A stretch of DNA of 64,000 nucleotides from Phycisphaera sp. (lineage in GTDB: Bacteria > Planctomycetota > Phycisphaerae > Phycisphaerales > Zrk34): assembly GCA_016125285.1 (NCBI GenBank), contig WGMA01000065.1, forward strand, positions 26,852 to 90,851. The letters are read 5' to 3'. Position numbers and translations under genes: made by a program. The notes beneath the pieces are model-generated. The model did not search any database, was not told the origin of the DNA, and saw nothing but the letters and a program-made list of their open reading frames with translations. This document shows, piece after piece, positions 9,574 through 19,294 of this stretch. The stretch's first letter is position 1, and each line of letters begins with the position of its first letter.

Positions 9574-9869
9574 CTCGTCCCGCCCGCGCCCGGCAACCGC
9601 CGGACACCACGTGGACATCCAACGGACGCCGAGCGTGGCCCGCACCCCGCTGGTAGGTCGCGCCGAACGGGCCTGGCGGGCGTATGGAACGAATGCAGCC
9701 CATCGTCACGATTGGCACGACGATTGCCTATACCCCTCATATGACGTTGTCCGGGGTTGCGGCGACCACGCGTATGTCGGTCTCCGTACGGCACAAAAGC
9801 GGCGTCACGCCGCGCCGCCCATTGGTATGATGGCGTCGGCAAGTCGTACTGACGAATCGGAGCAACAGC
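9574..9869. other. intergenic stretch with possible extended -10 promoter
   Basis: A 296-bp gap. It holds a possible extended -10 (TGGTATGAT at 9823-9831) about 40 bp upstream of the TPR gene, without a convincing -35 box. A GGAG ribosome site precedes the ATG at 9870. No gene or repeat is visible. Confidence 0.3.
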
Positions 9870-12800
9870 ATGTGGGGTAGAACGGCAATCGTCGCGATCG
9901 GTGTGGTCGGTGTATGCGCGATCGGCTCGGCCCAGGCGCAACCCACGGGACAACCGACGCAACAGGTTTCGCAGCGAAGCGGCGGCGGCAGTCAGCAACT
10001 GCTCGAAGGGCTCAATGCGTTGGAAACCGGCCAATGGGACGCCGCGGCCAAATCGCTGACACAGGCGATCGACGCCGACGACGAGAACCCCGACTACTGG
10101 ACGGCCCGCGGCGTGGCGTACCTGTTTGCCGAACAGGGCAACAAGGCTTACGCCGACCTCAAGCGTTCGCTGCGGCTTCGCCCCAACGACCGGCACACGC
10201 AGTCGTGGCTCGCGGCGGTCATGCGGATGTCCGGCGATTACGGCCACGCCTCGCTCGCGTTCGCCGGCGCGTCCACCGATCAGTACGAGCAGGCGGTGAT
10301 CGACACGACGCGGATGTACGGCACGCTGGCGTGGCAGATCAAGTCGAAGAAGCGTGAGCGCGTGCAGAACGAGTTAATGAATGACTGGGACTTCCTGCCC
10401 AAGGCGACGCACAAGGACGTGCCGCCGGAGCCGGGGTTTGAAGAGGGATTCAACAACGAAACGTACCTCCCGGCCGAGAAGGAACGCGAGCAGGCGCGGG
10501 CGTCGTTCGTGAAGCTTGCCGCGGCGTTCAGCCACCGGATGAAGGGTGGCGAGAATCAGGGCAGGCTCGGCCCGGCGCTGTTCGACGCGATGAAGAAGAA
10601 GTACGACGCGGGCGACTACCGCGGCGCGATGGCGGACCTGGTCAACCTGCGGCAGGCGTCCCCGAACGATCCGAACGTGACGTACTACTACGCGGGCGCT
10701 TCGCTGGCGCTCGGCGACGCGGCGCAGGCCCGCGACGGCTACACGCGGTCGATGACGGCGTGGACGGCGCACGCGTACAGCTACCTCGGCCGGGCGTCGG
10801 CGAAGGCGGCGCTGGGCGACTTCGACGGCGCCGAACGTGACGTGAAGTTGGCCGCGTCGTACGACGCGAAGTCGGCGCAGGCGTACGCGAAGGAGGTCGA
10901 CGCGCGGATCGCGAAGGTCAGGCCGACGATGCCCGCGTCGGAGCAGGCGGCGCTCGATGCGTTTACCGCGGCGGCCCGTCGCGGCGCCGACGACGCGGAG
11001 TTGTCAAAGCTAGCCTTCGCCCTGGCGCGCGCGGTGAACCTGCGGCGGGTCTGGTTCGATGAGGTCTACCAGGACCGGCTGCGCGAACTTGAAGACGCGA
11101 CCCGCGCCGCCCCGAAGGACCTCGACCGGACAGCCGCGCTCGCCCGCTACCTGTTCGAGCAGTCGGACAAGGCGTACGGCGAGTCGGTCTCGCCGCGCGG
11201 CGAGACGACGTATTACCGTCACATCGACGAGGCTGCGGAGATCGAGCGGGCTCGTCAGCTCGTCGCGTCGGTGCTGCAGCAGTCGCCGAAGCATCACGGT
11301 GCGCTGCTGGTCAAGGCGAACATGCTGATGCGTGATTCGCAGTACGGCGACGCCGAGACGATCGTGCGCGACCTGATGCGGATGGGCGCGACGGACCCGA
11401 CGATCCCCGAGCTGTTCGGCAGCATCCTCAACGTCGCGGCGGCGCAGAAGCGCGGGGAGGCCAACCGCCTTCGGAACCCGCCCTCGGAGATCCAAGGCGA
11501 TGTGATCATCACCTACAGACCGACGCCCGCGGCGATCGCGCGGGCCGAGCAGTTGGAGCGCGAAGCGGCGGCGTGCGAGCAGCAGGCGCTCAAGACGCTG
11601 GCGGACGCGGTGACGCGTTTCGCCGGCACGCCGTGGGAGCACTATTACCGTGGCACGCTGGCGTGGACGACGGGCAAGCTGGACGAGGCGCGTGCGGCGT
11701 TCGAGCGGCTGACGAAGGCGACGCCGAACGACCCCGTGGCGTGGTCGCGTCTGGCTGGGGTGTACAAGGCGATGGGCGACACCGACGCGCTGTGGCAGAC
11801 GCGTGCGACGGCGACGAACCTGATCCACACGTCGGCGAGCGACATGCTGTGGCTGGCCTGGCCGAAGATCCGCGGCGCCAAGCTCCGCGGCGCGACCGAC
11901 GCGCTCGATCGCGGCCTGAAGCTGGACCCGGCGTCGCCGCGCGTCTGGGCGTTCTACGCGCTGATCGCGGCGGACAAGGGCAAGCCGGACGAAGCGGTGG
12001 CGATGCTCCGCGCGGCGCTGGCGTTGGAGGAAGCCGCGGCGCAGCAGAGCGGGACGTCGCTTTCGGCCGGGGCGACCGGGCCCCTGCCGATCGACCGTAT
12101 CGCGGAGGTCGCGCAGCTGCGTCTGATCCTCGCGGGCCAATACGTGAAGCTCGGCAAGCTCGACGCGGTGCAGGCGGTGTGCGAGGCTAACGTGGCGATG
12201 GAGCCGCGCGCCGCCGCCACGGCGTGGATGAGCCGCGTGCCGTCGGCGGACTTCCCGCTGCCGACCGACGATCCGATCTCCGTGCCCGAGTCGCCGACCG
12301 GCTACCAGCTGCTGGCGCAATCGCGGATCGGGCTGGTGCGTGTGTTCGGCATGGCCGGTCGCGCCGACGAGGTCAACAAGCAGCTCAACGCGATCGTCGC
12401 CTACGAGGACAACTGGTCGTCGACCGTCGACGGGCGGCAGACCCTTTACACGTACATGGCCCAGGCGCGGGTGATCGCGACGCGGCTGTTGTTCGACGCC
12501 GGCAAGCTCGAAGACGCACGCATGATGATCATGCAGGTCGGACGGCCGCGCGACCTGCCGGCGGACCTCGAGGTCGAACGCCGCACGCTCGACGAGCAGA
12601 TCAACCAGCGGTGGCGCGCCCAGCAGGAGAAGGACCTGCGTGATCAGCAGGCGTTCCTCCAGACGCCGGCCGGGCTCTACCACGCGATGCTGTCGCGCCG
12701 GCGGGAGTGGATCGAAACGTGGCGGCTTCAGCGCAGCACGTCGCTGCCGAACCTGACCGAATCGCAGAAGGCGGCGTACACGCAGTACAACGCGGCGATC

Positions 12801-13343
12801 GGCGAGCTGATGACCTACATCGACGCGCGGCTCACGCAGCTCAAGAGCGGCGCCGCCACCACGAACATCCCGCCGGTGTCGCCGGCCGTCATCGACGCCG
12901 GCGGCAAGCTGACCGGCGAGGCTGCTACGCAGTACCGCGACGCGCTGGTCGAGTCCCGCCGCGAGCTCGTCAGCCAGCTCCAGCGCGATGACGGCCGGGC
13001 AGAGAACCCCAACGACCCGATCGCCACGCAGAACCGCACGGACACGAACGCGATGGTCGCCCGCCTCGACGCGTTGCTCAAACCGCTCGGCGGCGCGCCG
13101 GCGGACGACGCGACGACCGGCGTCGGGCGCACCGACCCGCGGCGCGATCCGCGGACCAATCCCACGCGCGAGTTATCCAACGACCCACGCATTCAGCAGT
13201 ACGTCCAGCGGCTGGAACAGCAGCTGCGGGAAGCCGAGCAGAAGGTTCAGGACCCCAACCTCGACGACCGCACGCGCCGCTTCTACGAACAGCAGGTCCA
13301 AGTCCTCAAGACGCAGATCGACCGCACGAAACGCACGCGGTGA
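9870..13343 (+). CDS. large periplasmic TPR-repeat protein
   Basis: A 1157-residue protein with a signal peptide (about residues 1-23, ending GSAQA). It is followed by many tetratricopeptide-like helix pairs. Examples are LLEGLNALETGQWDAAAKSL, AYADLKRSLRLRPNDRHTQS, GTLAWTTGKLDEARAAFERL and AVAMLRAALALEEAAAQQSG. The C-terminal 250 residues are charged, with coiled-coil character and Gln-rich segments (YVQRLEQQLREAEQKVQ). TPR proteins are usually scaffolds, so the partner cannot be told from sequence. The ATG at 9870 has a GGAG site 7-10 bases upstream. It ends directly against the converging DUF3147 gene with no gap. Confidence 0.82.
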   Translation: MWGRTAIVAIGVVGVCAIGSAQAQPTGQPTQQVSQRSGGGSQQLLEGLNALETGQWDAAAKSLTQAIDADDENPDYWTARGVAYLFAEQGNKAYADLKRSLRLRPNDRHTQSWLAAVMRMSGDYGHASLAFAGASTDQYEQAVIDTTRMYGTLAWQIKSKKRERVQNELMNDWDFLPKATHKDVPPEPGFEEGFNNETYLPAEKEREQARASFVKLAAAFSHRMKGGENQGRLGPALFDAMKKKYDAGDYRGAMADLVNLRQASPNDPNVTYYYAGASLALGDAAQARDGYTRSMTAWTAHAYSYLGRASAKAALGDFDGAERDVKLAASYDAKSAQAYAKEVDARIAKVRPTMPASEQAALDAFTAAARRGADDAELSKLAFALARAVNLRRVWFDEVYQDRLRELEDATRAAPKDLDRTAALARYLFEQSDKAYGESVSPRGETTYYRHIDEAAEIERARQLVASVLQQSPKHHGALLVKANMLMRDSQYGDAETIVRDLMRMGATDPTIPELFGSILNVAAAQKRGEANRLRNPPSEIQGDVIITYRPTPAAIARAEQLEREAAACEQQALKTLADAVTRFAGTPWEHYYRGTLAWTTGKLDEARAAFERLTKATPNDPVAWSRLAGVYKAMGDTDALWQTRATATNLIHTSASDMLWLAWPKIRGAKLRGATDALDRGLKLDPASPRVWAFYALIAADKGKPDEAVAMLRAALALEEAAAQQSGTSLSAGATGPLPIDRIAEVAQLRLILAGQYVKLGKLDAVQAVCEANVAMEPRAAATAWMSRVPSADFPLPTDDPISVPESPTGYQLLAQSRIGLVRVFGMAGRADEVNKQLNAIVAYEDNWSSTVDGRQTLYTYMAQARVIATRLLFDAGKLEDARMMIMQVGRPRDLPADLEVERRTLDEQINQRWRAQQEKDLRDQQAFLQTPAGLYHAMLSRRREWIETWRLQRSTSLPNLTESQKAAYTQYNAAIGELMTYIDARLTQLKSGAATTNIPPVSPAVIDAGGKLTGEAATQYRDALVESRRELVSQLQRDDGRAENPNDPIATQNRTDTNAMVARLDALLKPLGGAPADDATTGVGRTDPRRDPRTNPTRELSNDPRIQQYVQRLEQQLREAEQKVQDPNLDDRTRRFYEQQVQVLKTQIDRTKRTR

Positions 13344-13700
13344 TCAGGTCGTCAACGCGGCATAGCCGAGCTTCTTCAGCAGCGCCATCGTGCCCGCGTA
13401 GCACGCGAACATGATGAGCGTCGAAACGATCAAACTCGGCACAAAGGCCAGCTTTTTCATCAGCAGCGGCAGCGCCACGAAAAGGCTCAGCGAGGGGATC
13501 ACGAGCCAGAGGATGCTCCACGACAGCGCCGCGACCTTCGCCTTGTCGTGTGTGTCGATGTACAGCCAGATGAACGCGAGATAGGAGATCAGCGGCAGCG
13601 ACGCGAGCAGACCGCCGATGGTCGCGTAGCGTTTGGACACCTCGGAGACGACCACGATCAGGGCGGCGGAGATGACGAGTTTCAGCAGGTAGTACCACAT
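13344..13700 (-). CDS. DUF3147 family small membrane protein
   Basis: A 118-residue protein with about four hydrophobic segments, including LLKLVISAALIVVVSEVSKR, ATIGGLLASLPLISYLAFIW, ALSWSILWLVIPSLSLFVAL and the C-terminal LIVSTLIMFACYAGTMALLK. The spacing and the SEVSKR...LLASLP...WLYIDT pattern match DUF3147 as I know it. Function is unknown. The start at 13700 is chosen over longer upstream starts because an AGGAG site lies about 7 bases upstream and the hydrophobic part begins immediately. It is divergent from the ECF sigma gene. Confidence 0.8.
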   Translation of the reverse strand: MWYYLLKLVISAALIVVVSEVSKRYATIGGLLASLPLISYLAFIWLYIDTHDKAKVAALSWSILWLVIPSLSLFVALPLLMKKLAFVPSLIVSTLIMFACYAGTMALLKKLGYAALTT

Positions 13701-13908
13701 GCGCTTGCTCCTGGGGTGAGTTAACCACATCGTAGCGCACCGACGTGCAGGGCGCTGGGGACGGATCGGCAAGGGATTGATGCCGCGGGCGTTCGTTTCC
13801 CTGCCGCCCTGACAAACCCCGCCTAGAATAAAAAGTTGCACATCGATTCAACGCCCGGGCAGTTGAGGGCGTACGGGGTATATGGAATCACCTGGTTAAG
13901 GGGCCGGG

Positions 13909-14484
13909 ATGCCTGGTATCACGCGGGCAGATGAACACTTGATGCAGGACGTGGTCCGGGGGCAGCACGACTGCCTCGAGCCGCTGATGAGGCGGTACGC
14001 CAGCCCCCTGCTGACGTTCATCAAGAGGATGGTGGGTGACCATCAGAAAAGTGAAGACCTGTTCCAGGAGGTGTTCCTCGCCGTGTGGGACAAGCGCCGC
14101 CAGTACGAGTACCCGCGACCGTTCAAGCCGTGGCTGTACAAGATCGCGTTGAACAAGTGCCGGGCGAGTTTCCGCCGCAAGTACCGGCCGATCGCGATGG
14201 AACCCGAGCTGTTCGACACGGTGGGCGGATCGAACCTCGGGGGTGGACGAGGCGAGGCGATGCCGCTGGACACGGCGGTCGCGGAGGAAGTGGCGACGTA
14301 CGTCCAGGATGCGGTGATGGCGTTGCCCGACAAACAGAGGACGGTGGTGGTGTTGCGTGTGTGGAACGGCCTGAGCTACGCCGAGATCGCCGAGATCATG
14401 GGGTCCCGCGAGGCGACGGTCCGCTCCAACATGCACCACGCGCTGAGGACGATGCGGGGCGCATTGGCGTCGCGTGTCGACTGA
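13909..14484 (+). CDS. ECF-type RNA polymerase sigma factor
   Basis: A 191-residue extracytoplasmic-function sigma-70 factor. Region 2 spans about 24-92 (YASPLLTFIKRMVGDHQKSE, DLFQEVFLAVWD, PFKPWLYKIALNKCR). Region 4 spans about 128-185 (LPDKQRTVVVLRVWNGLSYA, EIAEIMGSREATVRSNMHHA). It binds core RNA polymerase and -35/-10 elements of a small regulon. The gene is 48 bp ahead of a membrane protein with an anti-sigma-like N-terminus, so the two are likely a regulatory pair. A purine-rich ribosome site (AAGGGG) precedes the ATG. Confidence 0.93.
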   Translation: MPGITRADEHLMQDVVRGQHDCLEPLMRRYASPLLTFIKRMVGDHQKSEDLFQEVFLAVWDKRRQYEYPRPFKPWLYKIALNKCRASFRRKYRPIAMEPELFDTVGGSNLGGGRGEAMPLDTAVAEEVATYVQDAVMALPDKQRTVVVLRVWNGLSYAEIAEIMGSREATVRSNMHHALRTMRGALASRVD

Positions 14485-14532
14485 GCCCTAGCCGGTGTCG
14501 CTACAGATCGCGGCCCGGCGTGGAGCAAGACA

Positions 14533-17500
14533 ATGAGTGATCCAAAGACCGACGTGCAGTCGATGGCTGAAGACTTGGTGCACGGCCTGCTGTCGGAGCA
14601 GGACGAGCGACGCGTCAGAGAGCTGGCGCGTGAAGAGGACGCGTGGCGTGACGCGGTCGGCGCGGCCGAACGTCGCCACGACGCGATGCAGCAGCTACCG
14701 GCCGCCGAACCCTCCGAACTGCTTCTCCAGCGCACCATGAACGCGGTGCGCGGCCGCGCCGCCCACCAGGATCGCTTCAAGCGACGCCTGTCGATGACGC
14801 TCACCTTCGCGACCGCGGCGTGCGCGTTGCTGATCGCCTCGCTGAACGTCTACTTCGCGAAGCTGACGCCCTCGCCGTACGACCTGGTCGTGCTCGGGCA
14901 GCAGGAGATGCTGTCGGGGTCCGACGCGTCGCTGCGCGTTCGGCTGGTGAACCGCGCCACGGGCGAGCCGGTCGTCGGCGCGCCGGTCGGCGTGTGGATC
15001 GAACGCCCCACCGGCCGCCGCGCTCAGCTGGCGCACTTCACGACCGACAGCCACGGCACCGGCGAGCCGCGCTTTGAACTGCCCGACGCCGGCAACTACC
15101 AGCTGCGCGTCACCGCGAACATCGGCGTGCACGAGACCGAAACCGTGCGTCACAGCATCACGCTCCGCGAGCGGTCGAAGATCATGCTCAGCACCGACAA
15201 GCCCGTGTACCAGCCGGGCCAGACGCTGCACATGCGCGCCTTGGCGCTGCGGGAGCCGGACCTCAAGCCATCGGCGGGTCGCGACGCGGTGTTCACGGTG
15301 ACCGACCCGCGCGGCAACGTCATCTTCAAGCAGCGCGACGTGACCAGCCGCTTCGGGATCGTCGCGGCGGACTGCCCCACCGCCACCGAGATCACGCACG
15401 GCGACTACACGCTCGCGTGCACGGTCGGCGACAGCGAATCGAAACAGACCGTGCGGATCGAGCCGTACACGCTGCCGAAGTACCGCGTGGGGCTGACGCT
15501 CGACCAGCCGTGGTACGAGCCGGGCCAGACGGTGCGCGGCGTGATCGACGCGGCGTACTTCTTCGGCAAGCCCGTCGCCGGCGGCGTCGCCCTCGTGGAG
15601 ATGCGCCCGCTGTCACCGCTCGCCGACGGCGGCACGATCCAGTTGCCCGAGATGCCGCTCGACGTCGACGGCCGCGCGACGTTCGGCCTGCGCCTGCCGG
15701 ACTCGCTCATCGGCAACGGCGGTGACAACGCCGAGGCGCCGATCGCGCTGACCGTCACCGTGACGGACACCGCCGGGCAGGTCGAGCGGCGCACCGTCCG
15801 GCGCGACGTCACGACGACGCCGCTGCGGATGGAGGTCATCACCGAGTCGGGCAACCTCGTCGCCGACGTGGCAAACAAGGTGTACGTGTTCGTGAGCTAC
15901 CCGGACGGCCGCCCGGTCGACGGCGCGACGATCGCCGTGTCGGGCGTCGACCACGAGCTGACGACCAGCCCCGTCGGGCTCGCGTCGTTCACGATGACGC
16001 CGACCGAGGGCGCGACCACCGTGACGATCAAGGCGACGGACGGCGACGGGCGTGTGAGTCGTCGGAACGTGACCCTGCGAACCGGCGACGCGCTGCGCGA
16101 CTTTCTGCTGCGCACCGACAAGGCGATCTACTCCGGCGGCGATACGCTGGAGCTGATGGCGCTGGGCGGCGGCGGCGAGCCGGTGTTCGTCGACATCATC
16201 AAGGACGGCCAGACGGTGGTGACGGAAACCATCGATCTCGCCCACGGCCGCGGCTCGTACGAGATGGCCCTGCCGCCCGAGCTGTTCGGCACCGTGCGCA
16301 TCGTCGGCTACAGGTTCGACGAGGCCGGCGCGCCGATCCGCAAGTCGCGCAGCGTGTACGTCCGCCGAGCGTCGGGGTTGAACATCACGACCGAGACGGA
16401 CCGCGATGTATACCGCCCCGGCGACCGCGCGACGGTGCGCCTGACGCTGACGGACAAGAACGGGCGGCCCACGCCCGGCGCGATCAGCCTCGCGGCCGTC
16501 GACGAGGCGGTGTTCAGCGTGCTGCCGCAACGGACGCGACCGGGCATGGAGCAGGCTTTCTTCACGCTCGACAAGGAACTGCTCGCGCCGATCAACGCGA
16601 TATACGAACGCTGGCCGCGCGGCGGCGCCGGAGGCATCGCCGGCAGCGCCGCGGGCGTCCCGGCCGACGCGAGCGACGCGTTGACCGACGAGCAGCGCGA
16701 CGCGTTTGAGCAGGCCGTGTTCGCCCGCACCGCGGCGCTGGACACCGGCCACGCCGACCTGCCGCCCGATGCCGCCGCGGCGCACACGCTCGCCGCCAGC
16801 ACGTTTCCGGCCAAGGCCGAACAGGTCAATCGACAGCGCCGTGTCGCCATGCAGACCGTGCACGTGGCCTGGCTCGTGATGACCACCGCGCTGGTGATCG
16901 GGGCGATCGGCTTCGCGACGTATCTGGTCTTCAAGTCCGCCGCCGAGGCGATGATCGTCACGACCATCCTGCTGGTGCTGCTCGGCATCGGCATGACGGT
17001 CGGCACCTCCATCGTCTCCGAGCGGGCGCCGGGAATGGGCGCCACAGCGAGCGCGCCCGAGCCCGGCGATCTGTCACTCCAGTCAACCACGTCCCAACAG
17101 CCGCCCCTCCGCCAGCACTTCCCCGAAACCCTGCTGTGGCGGCCGCAGATCGTCACCGACGACACCGGCCACGCGACCATCGATATCGACCTCGCCGACT
17201 CGATCACGACGTGGCGGCTCAGCGGCGGCGCGATCGGCGCGGGCGGCGAGCTCGGTGCGACGCAGCAGTCCATCCGCGTGTTTCAGCCGTTCTTCGTCGA
17301 CATGGACCTGCCCGTGTCGATGACACGCGGCGATGAGGTCAGCGTGCCCATCGTCGTGTACAGCTACCTGGATCGCCCGCAGACCGTGACGCTCGACGTG
17401 GCGAACGACGGGTGGTTCGAGCTGCTGGAGCCGGCGACGCGCACGCTCAGCGTCGGCGCGCACAACGTCGCCGCGACGTCGTTCCGCATCCGCATCAAGA

Positions 17501-19272
17501 CCGCGGGCGCGCACACGCTGAAGGTCGCGGCGAACGGCGACGGCGTGTCGGACGCCATCCGCCGAGCGATCGACGTCGTGCCGGACGGTCAACTCGTCGA
17601 GTCCGTGCACAGCGGCGGCCTGGTCGAGCCGGTCAACGTCGACGTGTCCATCCCTCCGGACGCCGTGCCGGGCAGCGTCGCGGCGACGCTGAAGATCTAC
17701 CCGTCCGACTTCAGCCAGGTGATCGAAGGCCTCGACGCGATCTTCGCCCGGCCCAGCGGCTGCTTCGAGCAGACGTCGTCGACGACCTACCCCAACGTGC
17801 TGGCGCTGCGTTATCTCAAACGCGCGAGCCGCGCCATGCCCGCCATCGAAGCCAGGGCGCGACAGTACATCCACCTCGGCTATCAGCGTTTGATGACGTT
17901 CGAGGTCTCCGGCGGCGGGTTCGAGTGGTTCGGCCGCTCGCCGGCCAGCGTGGTGCTCACCGCGTACGGGCTGATGGAGTTCGACGACATGGCCGCGGTG
18001 TGCGAGGTCGATCCCGCGATAATCAGCCGCACGCGCGAGTGGCTCAAAGAACGCCGCTCCGCCGACGGGTCGTGGTCGGCCGACTGGCAGGCGGTACACG
18101 ACGGAAGCTCGCCGTCGGATCTGGCTGCGACGGCGTATGTCGCGTGGGCACTGTTCGGCGGCGCCAACACGTCAGACGCCGACACGGACGGTGCGTCACA
18201 ATGGGCCGAGCCGACGTGGCGTTACCTCACGTCCGTCAAGGCGGTGGATATCCGCTCGACGAACACGCTCGCGTTGGTGTGCAACGCCCTGCTCGCGATG
18301 CGGCCGAGCGACACCGAACACCTGCGGGCGTATCTGGACGAGCTCGTGCGACGAGCCCAGGTGTCCGACGACATCAGGCATACGCACTGGTCGCTCGGTG
18401 AGCAGACTCAGACACCTTTTTACGGCTCGGGCCTAAGCGGCTCAATCGAGACGACGGCCACCGCAACGCTCGCGTTGATGCGATACACGCGTGAGGGGCG
18501 CATACTGACGAAGATCGATCGTGCGATGCTCCGTGGCGCGCTCGCGTGGCTCGTGGCGAACAAGGACCCACGCGGCACGTGGCGCACGACGCAGGCGACC
18601 GTGCTCGCGCTGCGGGCGCTGGTCGCGGGAGCCGAGGGCGGGCTCGGCGACCCGGTCGCCCGACGTGTCGAGGTCCGTGCCGGCGACGAACTCGTCACGA
18701 CCGTCGACATCCCGGCCGATCAGGCGGATGTCGTACGGCAGATCGACCTGTCCGCCCTGCTCGGCGTCGGCGTGCACCACCTGACGATCAGCGAGCCGAC
18801 CGGCGCCGGTGCGAGCTATCAACTCGTGGCGCGGCACAACGTGCCCGACGATCACGCCATGCCCGACGTCGCCGCCGCTTCGCCGCTGCGTGTCGACCTC
18901 ACGTACGACCGCACCGACCTCGCCATCGGCGACACCGTCACGGCGACCGCCGACGTGAGCAACACCACCGACGTCGTCGCGCCGATGGTGATGCTCGACC
19001 TGCCGATCCCCGCTGGATTCACGACGCGGCGGGACGAGTTGCAGCATCTTGTCGACGACGGCGTCATCGCGCGTTTCGAGATCACGCCGCGGGCCGCCAT
19101 CGTCTACCTGCGCGAGCTGAAGCCCGGCGTGCCGCTGCGCTTCGACTACCTGCTCAAGGCGACCACGCCCGTGCGCACGCAGACCCCCGCTCTCGAGGCG
19201 TACGAGTACTACAACCCCGCGCAGCGCGGCGCCGGCAAAGCCACCACGCTGACGATCCGCCCGCGTGCCTGA
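14533..19272 (+). CDS. membrane alpha-2-macroglobulin with anti-sigma-like cytoplasmic N-terminus
   Basis: A 1579-residue protein. Residues 1-85 are cytoplasmic and helical (LVHGLLSEQDERRVRELARE, ELLLQRTMNAVRGRA) and resemble the non-zinc anti-sigma regions of planctomycetes. A membrane helix follows (about 88-112). Macroglobulin-like (MG) beta domains come next, with the MG2 signature KIMLSTDKPVYQPGQTLHMR. Two more membrane helices lie at about 778-800 and 805-828. The second half has the alpha-2-macroglobulin central domain (TLLWRPQIVTDDTGHATIDI) and an intact thioester motif, G-C1077-F-E-Q1080, within the helical toroid domain. Bacterial alpha-2-macroglobulins trap proteases through this thioester. 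With an ECF sigma gene just upstream, I infer a protease-responsive or damage-responsive sensor. The anti-sigma role is inference. Confidence 0.85.
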   Translation: MSDPKTDVQSMAEDLVHGLLSEQDERRVRELAREEDAWRDAVGAAERRHDAMQQLPAAEPSELLLQRTMNAVRGRAAHQDRFKRRLSMTLTFATAACALLIASLNVYFAKLTPSPYDLVVLGQQEMLSGSDASLRVRLVNRATGEPVVGAPVGVWIERPTGRRAQLAHFTTDSHGTGEPRFELPDAGNYQLRVTANIGVHETETVRHSITLRERSKIMLSTDKPVYQPGQTLHMRALALREPDLKPSAGRDAVFTVTDPRGNVIFKQRDVTSRFGIVAADCPTATEITHGDYTLACTVGDSESKQTVRIEPYTLPKYRVGLTLDQPWYEPGQTVRGVIDAAYFFGKPVAGGVALVEMRPLSPLADGGTIQLPEMPLDVDGRATFGLRLPDSLIGNGGDNAEAPIALTVTVTDTAGQVERRTVRRDVTTTPLRMEVITESGNLVADVANKVYVFVSYPDGRPVDGATIAVSGVDHELTTSPVGLASFTMTPTEGATTVTIKATDGDGRVSRRNVTLRTGDALRDFLLRTDKAIYSGGDTLELMALGGGGEPVFVDIIKDGQTVVTETIDLAHGRGSYEMALPPELFGTVRIVGYRFDEAGAPIRKSRSVYVRRASGLNITTETDRDVYRPGDRATVRLTLTDKNGRPTPGAISLAAVDEAVFSVLPQRTRPGMEQAFFTLDKELLAPINAIYERWPRGGAGGIAGSAAGVPADASDALTDEQRDAFEQAVFARTAALDTGHADLPPDAAAAHTLAASTFPAKAEQVNRQRRVAMQTVHVAWLVMTTALVIGAIGFATYLVFKSAAEAMIVTTILLVLLGIGMTVGTSIVSERAPGMGATASAPEPGDLSLQSTTSQQPPLRQHFPETLLWRPQIVTDDTGHATIDIDLADSITTWRLSGGAIGAGGELGATQQSIRVFQPFFVDMDLPVSMTRGDEVSVPIVVYSYLDRPQTVTLDVANDGWFELLEPATRTLSVGAHNVAATSFRIRIKTAGAHTLKVAANGDGVSDAIRRAIDVVPDGQLVESVHSGGLVEPVNVDVSIPPDAVPGSVAATLKIYPSDFSQVIEGLDAIFARPSGCFEQTSSTTYPNVLALRYLKRASRAMPAIEARARQYIHLGYQRLMTFEVSGGGFEWFGRSPASVVLTAYGLMEFDDMAAVCEVDPAIISRTREWLKERRSADGSWSADWQAVHDGSSPSDLAATAYVAWALFGGANTSDADTDGASQWAEPTWRYLTSVKAVDIRSTNTLALVCNALLAMRPSDTEHLRAYLDELVRRAQVSDDIRHTHWSLGEQTQTPFYGSGLSGSIETTATATLALMRYTREGRILTKIDRAMLRGALAWLVANKDPRGTWRTTQATVLALRALVAGAEGGLGDPVARRVEVRAGDELVTTVDIPADQADVVRQIDLSALLGVGVHHLTISEPTGAGASYQLVARHNVPDDHAMPDVAAASPLRVDLTYDRTDLAIGDTVTATADVSNTTDVVAPMVMLDLPIPAGFTTRRDELQHLVDDGVIARFEITPRAAIVYLRELKPGVPLRFDYLLKATTPVRTQTPALEAYEYYNPAQRGAGKATTLTIRPRA

Positions 19273-19294
19273 GTAACGGGTTGTTCCGCGTGCG

